Shown one piece after another: positions 1-5,731 of a DNA stretch of 7,786 nucleotides. This DNA comes from Actinomycetota bacterium. Its GTDB lineage: Bacteria; Actinomycetota; Actinomycetes; Streptosporangiales; Streptosporangiaceae. The DNA lies in the NCBI GenBank assembly GCA_003161205.1, contig PMOU01000657.1, forward strand, positions 13,446-21,231. Reading direction: 5' to 3'. The number at the start of each line of letters is the position of its first letter. Position 1 is the first letter of the stretch. The notes under the pieces are model-generated. The model did no database searches, was not told the DNA's origin, and saw only the letters and a list, made by a program, of their open reading frames with translations. The position numbers and the translations under genes were made by a program.

Positions 1-699
1 CGCAAGCGCCGGGAACTGCGCGAGCAGGCCGACGCACAAGCCCAGACCGCAGCCGGACGGCGAGGTCCGCGCTTTCGAGCCGCGATCGCCGAGCACGTCT
101 CGGAGTCCTGGCGGACGATCCCGCATTTCGCCGTCGTCCGGCAGATCGATGCGCGGAGCGTTCACACGTCGCTTGGCGTGATGCGCGGGAACGGGCTGCC
201 GGCCACCGTCACGGACCTCCTGCTCCGCGCCCTCGCGTTGGCGGTAGAGGCGGAAAACGCAGGCGATATCGGTCTGGCTGTGGCGACGCCCGAGGGCGTC
301 GTCATCCCGGTCGTCGCGGGCGTGGTTGGCCTCGGACCCGCGGCCCTCGTCGCGGCCCGGGCGGCGGCGATCGCTCGGGCGCGGGAAGGTCGGTTGTCGG
401 CCACGGACCTGGCCGCCGGGCCGGTGGCCTCGCTGTCCAATCTCGGCGGCCACGGGGTGGATTCGTTCACCGGCATCATTCCGGCTGGGCAGAAGCTTTT
501 GCTCACGACGGGAACGATCGCCGATCGACCGGTGGCCGTCGACGGCCTGGTGACCGTGCGGCCTTCCTTCGCCGCGACGCTCAACGTTGACCACCGCCAC
601 TTCGACGGAGACAACGCCGCAACGATCCTGGCCGCCTTCCAGTCCGCGCTTGATGAGTCCATCACCTGGGCAGCACAGAAGGAGAAGCCTGATGAGTGA
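1..699 (+). CDS. 2-oxoacid dehydrogenase complex E2 (dihydrolipoamide acyltransferase), C-terminal catalytic domain, 5'-truncated by window edge
   Basis: This enzyme moves an acyl group from lipoamide to CoA in the core of a 2-oxoacid or acetoin dehydrogenase complex. The frame is open from base 1, giving 232 visible residues, which is about the size of a whole E2 catalytic domain. The lipoyl domain and any E1/E3-binding domain would lie upstream of the window. Seen: the domain entry RFRAAIAEHVSESWRTIPHF (residues 24-43), the LSNLGGHGVDSFTGII segment matching the family's TNLG block, and the active-site motif HRHFDG (residues 198-203), which fits HxxxDG with His198 and Asp202. Residues 1-22 are Arg-, Gln- and Ala-rich, typical of a linker. 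The GTG at 178 is internal, because conserved residues precede it. The stop overlaps the E1 alpha start by 8 bases. The family is certain; the acyl substrate is not determined. Confidence 0.93.
   Translation, partial: RKRRELREQADAQAQTAAGRRGPRFRAAIAEHVSESWRTIPHFAVVRQIDARSVHTSLGVMRGNGLPATVTDLLLRALALAVEAENAGDIGLAVATPEGVVIPVVAGVVGLGPAALVAARAAAIARAREGRLSATDLAAGPVASLSNLGGHGVDSFTGIIPAGQKLLLTTGTIADRPVAVDGLVTVRPSFAATLNVDHRHFDGDNAATILAAFQSALDESITWAAQKEKPDE
679..684 (+). promoter_or_regulatory. Ribosome binding site for E1 alpha
   Basis: AAGGAG lies 7 bases before the ATG at 692, inside the last codons of the E2 gene. It selects 692 over the upstream in-frame ATG at 587. The 587 start would sit within conserved E2 coding sequence and add 35 residues that look like an E2 shadow. 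Confidence 0.75.
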
Positions 700-1729
700 G
701 CCGGACACGTCCGGGGAGGCAACACCATCCCCGTCCCTGCCCGAAGGAGTCACGAGCGAGCGGCTCCTGGAGTGGCTCGACGGCATGCTCCTGATCCGGT
801 ACTTCGAGACCGAGTCCGTCCGGTTGTCGCTCGCAGGCAAGATACCGGGCGGGATCCACTCGTCCGAGGGCCAAGAGGCCGTCGCGGTCGGCACCATGGC
901 GGCCCTCGACGGCCAGGACGTCGCATCGGGAACTCACCGCAGCCACCACCACGCGCTGGCCAAGGGCCTGCACCCTCGACCGGTCATGGCTGAGTTGTTC
1001 GGCAAGGCGACCGGCGTAAGCGGAGGCCGCGGCGGCAGCATGCACCTCGTCGACGCCGACCGCAGGTTTCTCGGCTCGAACGGCATCGTGGGCGCGGGTC
1101 TTGGCCTCGCCATGGGCGCCGCCCTGGGCATGAAACTGCAATCCCAACCCCTGGTCGCCGTCGGTTTCTTCGGCGATGGCGGCGCCAACAACGGGCGGGT
1201 CTGGGAGTCCGTTAACCTGGCCGCGCTCTGGGGACTGCCGCTCATCGCGGTCTGCGAGAACAACCTCTACGCCGTCGAGACGCATATCTCCGACTCGATG
1301 GCGGGCACATCCATCGCCGACCGGGCGACCGGCTTCGGTCTCCCGGCGGAGACGGTCGACGGCCAGGACATCCTCGCGGTCTACGACGCGGTCCGCCGGG
1401 CGCGAGAGCACGCCGTGGCGGGCGACGGTCCGACGTTCCTCGAATTGCGCACCTACCGGTACGAAGGGCACAACGTCGGCGACGTGCAGAACTACCGCGA
1501 GCTGACCGAGGTGGAGGACTGGCGCGCGAATCGGGACCCGATCGGCAGGCTCCGCCAGCTTCTGGAGGGAACTGGAGCGCTCGGTACCGGCGGGTATGAC
1601 GCCGCCGTCGGACGCGCCCAGGCGGCAGTAGAGGACGCTGTCGCGTTCGCCGAGGCTTCGCCGTGGCCTGATACCAAAGACGTCATGCGGAGCTGGCCGG
1701 CGCTACCGGTGAGTACGGTGTCAGCATGA
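692..1729 (+). CDS. TPP-dependent 2-oxoacid/acetoin dehydrogenase E1 component, alpha subunit
   Basis: With the beta subunit it forms the thiamine diphosphate decarboxylase that feeds acyl groups to the lipoyl arms of E2. The protein has 345 residues, normal for a bacterial heterotetramer-type E1 alpha. Seen: EGQEAVAVG (59-67), THRSHHHALAKG (81-92) in place of the usual YRxHgH block, GGRGGSMH (111-118, the flexible loop near the active site), and the TPP/Mg motif opening GDGGANNG (161-168) and closing with the NN of CENN (190-191). The C-terminal RYEGHNVGDVQNYRE (256-270) resembles the GHxxGDxxxYR block that I associate with acetoin dehydrogenase AcoA. The start is ATG 692, 7 bases after AAGGAG and overlapping the E2 stop. 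The stop overlaps the next start as ATGA, so the subunits are probably translationally coupled. An acetoin-type enzyme is somewhat likelier than pyruvate dehydrogenase, but the substrate is unproven. Confidence 0.93.
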   Translation: MSEPDTSGEATPSPSLPEGVTSERLLEWLDGMLLIRYFETESVRLSLAGKIPGGIHSSEGQEAVAVGTMAALDGQDVASGTHRSHHHALAKGLHPRPVMAELFGKATGVSGGRGGSMHLVDADRRFLGSNGIVGAGLGLAMGAALGMKLQSQPLVAVGFFGDGGANNGRVWESVNLAALWGLPLIAVCENNLYAVETHISDSMAGTSIADRATGFGLPAETVDGQDILAVYDAVRRAREHAVAGDGPTFLELRTYRYEGHNVGDVQNYRELTEVEDWRANRDPIGRLRQLLEGTGALGTGGYDAAVGRAQAAVEDAVAFAEASPWPDTKDVMRSWPALPVSTVSA

Positions 1730-2697
1730 GCGAGAAGCTGACCTATTCCCAGGCCTATCGCGAGGGCCTCACCGAAGAGATGACCGCGAACGCCGCCATC
1801 TTCGTGATGGGGACCGATATCTTCCTGCGGGGCGGGCACTTCGCCCAGCTCCTGGGGCTGGGCGAGCAGTTCGGCGTCGAACGGATCAGGGACGCCCCGA
1901 TCTCGGAGGCAGCCATGCTCGCGGCGGGCGTCGGCGCCGCCCTTCAGGGCATGCGCCCGATCGTGGACCTCAACTTCCTGGACTTCTCATTCGGCTGCAT
2001 GGACGAGCTTTGCAACCAGGCAGCCAAGATCCACTACATGTTCGGTATCCCGGTCCCGCTCGTCGTGCGGGCCACTAACGGCGTCGCCTACGGCGGTGCT
2101 CAGCACAATAACGTCATCGATTCGTGGTTCGCCGAGATGCCCGGCCTGAACGTCGCGGTACCGTCCACCGCACGTGACGTCAAGGGGCTGATCAAGTCCT
2201 CGCTACGTCTGGACGACCCGGTCCTGTTCCTCATGGACAAGACCCTGACCGGTGTCCGGGGCGAGGTCGGCGGACCTGAGGACCTGATCCCGCTGGGCCG
2301 GGCCGACGTCGTGCGAGCCGGCCAGGACGTGACGCTGGTCAGCTACTCCGCCAGCGTCCGGGTGTGCCACCAGGCGGCCGACATGCTCCACGACCGCGGC
2401 ATCTCAGCGGAGGTCATCGACCTGCGGACGCTGTACCCGCTCGATCTGGACACGGTCTGCGCCTCGGTGCGCAAGACGGGACGGGCGGTCATCGTCGACA
2501 AGAGCGCGGGATACGGGGGCGTCAGCGCCGAACTCGCGGCCTCGATCCAGCGGTCGGCATTCAACTACCTGGATGCACCCGTTGGTCGCATCCACGCCGC
2601 CCACTCCCCCGTTCCGCAAAGTCCTCCGCTCATCGAGGCGATGATGCCGTCCGGACAGCTGGTCGTCGATGAAGTCCTGCTCCTGATGGCGTCCTGA
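1726..2697 (+). CDS. TPP-dependent 2-oxoacid/acetoin dehydrogenase E1 component, beta subunit
   Basis: This is the partner of E1 alpha; the two share TPP sites at the subunit interface. The protein has 323 residues, the usual length. Seen: RIRDAPISEAAM (53-64), whose Glu61 corresponds to the Glu that activates the TPP aminopyrimidine, then FLDFSFGCMDELCNQAAK (84-101) and GGAQHNN (123-129). The conserved active-site His127 is kept, but the usual HSQ reads HNN. Next are PGLNVAVPST (139-148), DVKGLI (151-156), and the C-terminal transketolase domain with EVIDLRTLYPLD (229-240) and the GYGGVSAEL block (262-270). The start is fixed by the ATGA overlap with E1 alpha; only a weak, distant GGTGAG precedes it, which suits translational coupling. 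No E3 (dihydrolipoamide dehydrogenase) follows. The next gene converges on this one, so the operon ends here. Confidence 0.94.
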   Translation: MSEKLTYSQAYREGLTEEMTANAAIFVMGTDIFLRGGHFAQLLGLGEQFGVERIRDAPISEAAMLAAGVGAALQGMRPIVDLNFLDFSFGCMDELCNQAAKIHYMFGIPVPLVVRATNGVAYGGAQHNNVIDSWFAEMPGLNVAVPSTARDVKGLIKSSLRLDDPVLFLMDKTLTGVRGEVGGPEDLIPLGRADVVRAGQDVTLVSYSASVRVCHQAADMLHDRGISAEVIDLRTLYPLDLDTVCASVRKTGRAVIVDKSAGYGGVSAELAASIQRSAFNYLDAPVGRIHAAHSPVPQSPPLIEAMMPSGQLVVDEVLLLMAS

Positions 2698-2704
2698 ACG
2701 GCGG

Positions 2705-2735
2705 TGCGGGCCGCGGACGCCGTGGCGCCCCCGCA
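2705..2735. terminator. Candidate bidirectional terminator hairpin between convergent genes
   Basis: In the 44-base spacer between the E1 beta stop and the SDR stop, TGCGGG (2705-2710) pairs with CCCGCA (2730-2735). Inside it CCGCGG (2711-2716) pairs with CCGTGG (2720-2725), with one G-U pair, a 3-base loop and a 4-base bulge at 2726-2729. There is no T-tract on either side, so this would be a tail-less terminator of the kind proposed for high-GC bacteria, or simply a 3'-end stabiliser. Its position fits termination for both operons. Confidence 0.5.
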
Positions 2736-2741
2736 GGCCGG

Positions 2742-3593
2742 CTACATGGTGAGACTTGCCCCGGCGTTGGCCGCCAGGTTGCCGCCGTCGACCGGAAGCA
2801 GGACGCCGGTCACCATCGATGCCGCGTCCGACGCGAGGAAGACCACGGGACCCCGGATCTCACTGGGTGCTCCGAGGCGACCGAGGGGGATGCCGGCCAG
2901 GACCCGCTCCACCAGCGGCTCATGCGCACCATCGGCCACGATCCCAGCCCACCACGCGTTGGTGAACTGGCAGGGCAAGATCGCGTTGACCCTGATGTTC
3001 TCTGGCGCCCAGGCAAAGGCCATTTCGCGGGTAAGCTGGCAGATTCCGCTCTTGGCTACGGCGTAAGCCATATTCCCGCGGCCCAGGGCGCTAACGCCGG
3101 CGATCGAGCTGAAGTTCACGATGCTGCCGCCGCGCCGCGCCGCTATCATCCGGGTCGCCGCCGCGCGGGAGCACAAGAAGAAACTGGTGAGGTCGCTGGT
3201 CAAGGTAGCCTGCCAGTCGTCCAGAGGAAACAGCTCGGGCGACGCACGTGGCACCGGGGCCGCCATGGCGTTGACGAGGATGTCGACCCCGCCAAGGGAA
3301 TCCGTCACCGTCCCGAAGACCCGCTCCACCTCGGCCTCGTCGGTGAGATCCGCGACGATGCCGACGGCCGTGCTGCCACCGTCCTGGATCTCCTGAGTGA
3401 CCTGGGCGACGCGGACCTCGTCGACATCGACGACGGCTACCGAGGCGCCGGCGCTCGCGAGCGCCGTAGCCGCCTGGCCGCCCAGCGCACCCGCACCGCC
3501 GGTCACGACCGCCTTTCGTCCGGTTAGATTGAACAGTCCAGACGGATCGGTGAGCCCAGACGGATCGGTGAGCCCAGACGGATCGGTGAGCAT
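2742..3593 (-). CDS. SDR-family NAD(P)-dependent oxidoreductase with N-terminal LTDPSG triplication
   Basis: This is a classical short-chain dehydrogenase/reductase, expected to interconvert an alcohol and a ketone with NAD(P)(H) in the cytoplasm. It has 283 residues; the family is usually near 250, and the excess includes the N-terminal repeat. Seen: the cofactor motif TGGAGALG (31-38), VVDVDE (54-59) ending beta-2 with an acidic residue that favours NAD(H), ADLTDEAEV (81-89), Ser163 in NFSSIAG, Tyr177 and Lys181 in YAVAK, and the C-terminal PVDGG (267-271). Oddities: the usual NNAG is NAMA (108-111), the usual catalytic-tetrad Asn in the VNLxG block is Asp134, and PG after RVNAI is PC. The start is ATG 3593, 5 bases after AGGAG; the longer TTG start at 3656 adds 21 unlikely residues. 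Transcribed divergently from the D-2-hydroxyacid dehydrogenase gene. Substrate unknown. Confidence 0.9.
   Translation of the reverse strand: MLTDPSGLTDPSGLTDPSGLFNLTGRKAVVTGGAGALGGQAATALASAGASVAVVDVDEVRVAQVTQEIQDGGSTAVGIVADLTDEAEVERVFGTVTDSLGGVDILVNAMAAPVPRASPELFPLDDWQATLTSDLTSFFLCSRAAATRMIAARRGGSIVNFSSIAGVSALGRGNMAYAVAKSGICQLTREMAFAWAPENIRVNAILPCQFTNAWWAGIVADGAHEPLVERVLAGIPLGRLGAPSEIRGPVVFLASDAASMVTGVLLPVDGGNLAANAGASLTM
3538..3591. repeat. Three perfect tandem copies of an 18-bp unit inside the SDR start
   Basis: The unit CCAGACGGATCGGTGAGC occurs at 3538-3555, 3556-3573 and 3574-3591 without a mismatch. On the minus strand it encodes the hexapeptide LTDPSG three times, directly after the initiator Met and before the first conserved SDR segment (LFNLTGRKAVV). 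Because 18 is a multiple of three, gain or loss of copies keeps the frame. Identity at the DNA level, including wobble positions, points to recent duplication by slippage. Confidence 0.97.
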
Positions 3594-3598
3594 AGACA

Positions 3599-3603
3599 CT
3601 CCT
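3599..3603 (-). promoter_or_regulatory. Ribosome binding site for the SDR gene
   Basis: AGGAG on the minus strand lies 5 bases before the ATG at 3593. It decides this start over the TTG at 3656 and places the triplicated hexapeptide immediately after the initiator Met. Confidence 0.75.
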
Positions 3604-3612
3604 GGCTTGATT

Positions 3613-3630
3613 GATATACGATGTACTATC
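3613..3630. promoter_or_regulatory. Imperfect dyad, candidate operator
   Basis: The sequence GATATACGATGTACTATC has perfect outer arms, GATA and TATC, separated by 10 bases. A second dyad, TAC-N3-GTA (3617-3625), sits inside it off-centre by half a base. The site is about 20 bases upstream of the SDR start codon, overlapping where a promoter is expected. TAC-N3-GTA cores resemble sites bound by some GntR-family repressors, but no regulator gene is visible here, so the assignment is tentative. Confidence 0.3.
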
Positions 3631-3755
3631 TTTGTGGGTAATTGAGCCACTGTCAACGCATGGCGACCTGGTCGTTTACGGCAGCCCGCGATCGACAGCG
3701 GTCAACGCCCGCTCAGCCGCAGCGAGCGTGGCTGCATCCGGGACCGTGCCGCCAC

Positions 3756-3760
3756 GGAGG
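3756..3760 (+). promoter_or_regulatory. Ribosome binding site selecting the GTG start at 3768
   Basis: GGAGG lies 7 bases before GTG 3768. An out-of-frame ATG at 3763 is only 2 bases from it and opens a 7-codon frame that stops at 3786, so GTG is the sensible start. Confidence 0.75.
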
Positions 3761-3767
3761 ACATGAC

Positions 3768-4757
3768 GTGCAGAGATATCGGGTAGTCGTGACGGACTTC
3801 ACGGAATCAGGCCACGACATCGAGTCGGAGGTCTTCGCCGACTCCGGGCTCCCCATCGACCTGGTCACGGCCGAGGAGACCGGCCGCACCGGACTGGTCG
3901 CGGCGACCGCCGGGGCACACGCGCTGATCGTGCAGTTCGCGAAGATCGACCGGGCTCTCATCCAGACGCTCACCTCCTGCCGGGTCATCGCACGTTACGG
4001 GGTGGGCGTGGACATGGTCGACATCGAGGCCGCCACGGACATGGGCATCCCGGTAGCGAACGTTCCGCACTACTGCATCGACGAGGTGAGCCTGCAGACC
4101 GTCGGCTTTGTGCTCGACCTGAACCGGCGCACGCTGCCCCTCGCCGCGCACGTCCGTGCGGGTCGCTGGGGAACAGTCCCGCCGGTCACGCCGCCGTCGC
4201 GGTTGCGGGGTCAGCTGCTCGGAATCGTCGGTTTCGGCGCCATCGGGTCCGAGGTCGCGCGCAAGGCGCGGGCCCTCGGGCTCGAGGTCGTTGCCTTCGA
4301 CCCGTTCGCGGTGCCCGACCGGCACCCGGGAATCAGCTTCGTCACCCTCGAGCAGCTGCTCGCGCAATCGGACTACGTGACCCTGCACTGCCCGCTCACC
4401 GAGGCGACCGCGGGCCTGATCGGCGCCGCGGAGCTCGCCCAGATGAAGCCATCCGCCTATCTGCTCAACCTGTCCCGCGGTCCGGTCGTCGACCAGGCTG
4501 CGCTGACCGAGGCCCTCCGGACGGGTGTCATCCAGGGCGCTGCCCTGGACGTGCTCAGCACGGAGCCGCCGGACCCGGCGGACCCCTTGCTGCAGCTCGA
4601 CAACGTCATCGTGACGCCGCACATCGCCAGCTGGTCGATCGAGGCGGGAGCCGAACTGCGGCGAGAGACCGCCCAGAGCGTGGTTGACGCGCTCCAGGGC
4701 AATGAACCGGCGTCCGTGGTGAACCGGAACCAGTTGCTGGCCCGGGCGCGTCAATAG
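3768..4757 (+). CDS. D-2-hydroxyacid dehydrogenase (CtBP-like/phosphoglycerate dehydrogenase family)
   Basis: It is expected to interconvert a D-2-hydroxyacid and its 2-oxoacid with NAD(H). It has 329 residues from the GTG start, typical of the family. Seen: an N-terminal substrate-binding part with RVIARYGVGVDMVDIEAAT (72-90), the Rossmann motif GFGAIG (155-160) with Asp178 at the end of beta-2 favouring NAD, the catalytic Arg237 in LSRGP, Glu266 in STEPP, and His285 in TPHIAS. The whole R-E-H triad is intact. The segment between the two halves (GVGVDMVDIEAATDMGIPVANVP) resembles the C-terminal-binding-protein-like branch. The TTG at 3642 would add 42 residues with no family resemblance and would overlap the SDR promoter zone. 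The gene is single, divergent from the SDR and convergent with the importer. It could supply 2-oxoacid to the E1/E2 complex, which is inference. The exact substrate is unknown. Confidence 0.92.
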   Translation: MQRYRVVVTDFTESGHDIESEVFADSGLPIDLVTAEETGRTGLVAATAGAHALIVQFAKIDRALIQTLTSCRVIARYGVGVDMVDIEAATDMGIPVANVPHYCIDEVSLQTVGFVLDLNRRTLPLAAHVRAGRWGTVPPVTPPSRLRGQLLGIVGFGAIGSEVARKARALGLEVVAFDPFAVPDRHPGISFVTLEQLLAQSDYVTLHCPLTEATAGLIGAAELAQMKPSAYLLNLSRGPVVDQAALTEALRTGVIQGAALDVLSTEPPDPADPLLQLDNVIVTPHIASWSIEAGAELRRETAQSVVDALQGNEPASVVNRNQLLARARQ

Positions 4758-4770
4758 CACGTTCCGAGCG

Positions 4771-4894
4771 CACGATCGTGAGTCCCGTCTTCAACCCGCC
4801 AGTGGGCGGGCCCAGGCGGCTGGTGCTGACTTCTCATATTCGATATCTCACGTGCGAGTCACCGGTGTTCCGGCGATCGCGATCGGGCCGGCCC
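4771..4894. other. Cluster of short perfect palindromes in the convergent spacer
   Basis: Besides the hairpin at 4795-4810, this spacer holds CACGATCGTG (4771-4780), CACCGGTG (4860-4867), CGATCGCGATCG (4874-4885) and GGGCCGGCCC (4885-4894). The last two abut each other and lie just past the MalG-type permease stop. They are too tight to make good hairpins themselves but could contribute to 3'-end folding. In GC-rich DNA short palindromes are common, so functional weight is low. Confidence 0.4.
4795..4810. terminator. Weak candidate terminator hairpin after the D-2-hydroxyacid dehydrogenase
   Basis: CCCGCC (4795-4800) and GGCGGG (4805-4810) form a 6-bp GC stem with loop AGTG, 37 bases after the stop. 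No T-tract follows. Position between convergent genes is the main support. Confidence 0.35.
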
Positions 4895-4895
4895 G

Positions 4896-5729
4896 CTAGC
4901 CTTTGAGGGCGCCAGAAGTAAGACCGTCGATGAGCGATCGCTGCGCGACGAGCGTGGCCAGGAAGACCGGAACGATCAGGCACAGGGCGCCCGCAGCCAT
5001 GGGTCCCCAGCTTGACCCGTCGATACCGACGAAGTCCACGATCCCGACGGTGGCTGGATTCGTGCTGAAGCCCCCGAGGATGAGCGGAATGAAGTACTCC
5101 CCCCAGGCCGCGATGCCGATCAGCAGTGCGACCGAGACGATTCCGGGAAGAGCAAGGGGCAGCGAAATCTTGACGAAGCTGCGGAGCCGGCTGCACCCGT
5201 CGACCCGCGCGGCATCCTCGAGCTCGACCGGCACACCCTGGAAGTACGAGGCCGACATCCAGACCGTAAACGGCAACAGGCCGGTCAGGTACGCGAGCGT
5301 CAGCCCGATGTAGGAACCTATGAGGTTCAGCAAGTGGAAGAAGAGGAACAGCGGGATGATGTAGATCACCGGCGGCACCATCCGGCTGAACAGCAGGAAC
5401 GCGCCGAAGAAGGCCCGGCCGCGGAACTTCCCGCGGGCGAACGCGTAGCCGGCTGGAATCCCGAAGATCAGGGTGAACCCGGTCGAGAGCCCCGTGATGA
5501 TGACCGAGTTGAGCAGCGACTTCGCATAGCCGTCCTGGAACAGCGTGTCGAAGTTGCTCAGCGTCAGCGGGCTGATGAACATCGGCGGAGATGCGTCCGC
5601 GGCCACCGGTTCCTTGAACGCGGTCAGCAAGATCCACAAGAACGGGATCCCGATCAGCACGAGCCCGATGAGAAGAAGCAGGATCCGCAGGGCCAGTATG
5701 CCTTTGCGTCGACGATGTCTCATTCTCAT
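4896..5729 (-). CDS. Carbohydrate ABC transporter permease, MalG type (CUT1 family)
   Basis: This is the second membrane subunit of the importer. It has 277 residues, normal for MalG-type permeases. Seen: a basic N-terminus (MRMRHRRRKG), TM1 at about 11-36, further hydrophobic spans near 70-95, 108-133, 140-162, 195-219 and 246-264, and the EAA loop EDAARVDG (171-178) ending in SLPLALPG, the site that contacts the ATPase. The C-terminus QRSLIDGLTSGALKG matches the MalG ending. The start is ATG 5729, 6 bases after GGAG, which lies inside the last codons of the upstream permease; the ATG at 5723 has worse spacing. Only 2 bases separate it from the previous stop, so coupled translation is likely. 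The last gene of the operon, with no ATPase gene after it. A sugar, oligosaccharide or polyol substrate is typical for CUT1. Confidence 0.94.
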   Translation of the reverse strand: MRMRHRRRKGILALRILLLLIGLVLIGIPFLWILLTAFKEPVAADASPPMFISPLTLSNFDTLFQDGYAKSLLNSVIITGLSTGFTLIFGIPAGYAFARGKFRGRAFFGAFLLFSRMVPPVIYIIPLFLFFHLLNLIGSYIGLTLAYLTGLLPFTVWMSASYFQGVPVELEDAARVDGCSRLRSFVKISLPLALPGIVSVALLIGIAAWGEYFIPLILGGFSTNPATVGIVDFVGIDGSSWGPMAAGALCLIVPVFLATLVAQRSLIDGLTSGALKG

Positions 5730-5731
5730 GC

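Larger units (their letters stand above)
3594..3767. promoter_or_regulatory. Divergent intergenic promoter/operator region
   Basis: These 174 bases separate the divergent SDR and D-2-hydroxyacid dehydrogenase starts and must hold the promoters of both unless transcription enters from outside. The stretch 3607-3645 is clearly AT-richer than the rest of the window. No convincing -35/-10 pair with standard spacing was found on either strand; TATATC on the minus strand (3611-3616) is only a possible -10. GTCAACGC occurs twice, at 3652-3659 and 3701-3708, which may be chance. Confidence 0.45.

Noticed and set aside
662..1471. Long minus-strand open frame opposite E1 alpha
   Set aside because: It lies wholly against a well-supported gene with TPP motifs and has no recognisable protein features. 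Long antisense frames are expected in GC-rich coding DNA.
3538..3591. CRISPR-like direct repeats
   Set aside because: The 18-bp units are directly adjacent with no spacers and are in frame inside a gene, so this is a tandem coding repeat.
3652..3708. GTCAACGC direct repeat 49 bases apart as paired regulator sites
   Set aside because: Eight bases in GC-rich DNA can recur by chance, and the flanks are unrelated. I mention it in the intergenic entry only.
3642..3767. 42-residue N-terminal extension of the D-2-hydroxyacid dehydrogenase from TTG 3642
   Set aside because: No family resemblance, no good ribosome binding site, and it would occupy the divergent promoter region. GTG 3768 has GGAGG at ideal spacing.
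3763..3786. Seven-codon frame (ATG 3763 to TAG) overlapping the dehydrogenase GTG start, as a possible leader peptide
   Set aside because: Its ATG is only 2 bases from the Shine-Dalgarno sequence, so initiation there is improbable, and nothing suggests attenuation.
3807..4760. Minus-strand open frame of 317 codons opposite the D-2-hydroxyacid dehydrogenase
   Set aside because: The sense frame has a complete catalytic triad and Rossmann motif. The antisense product is Arg/Asp-rich low-information sequence without family resemblance.
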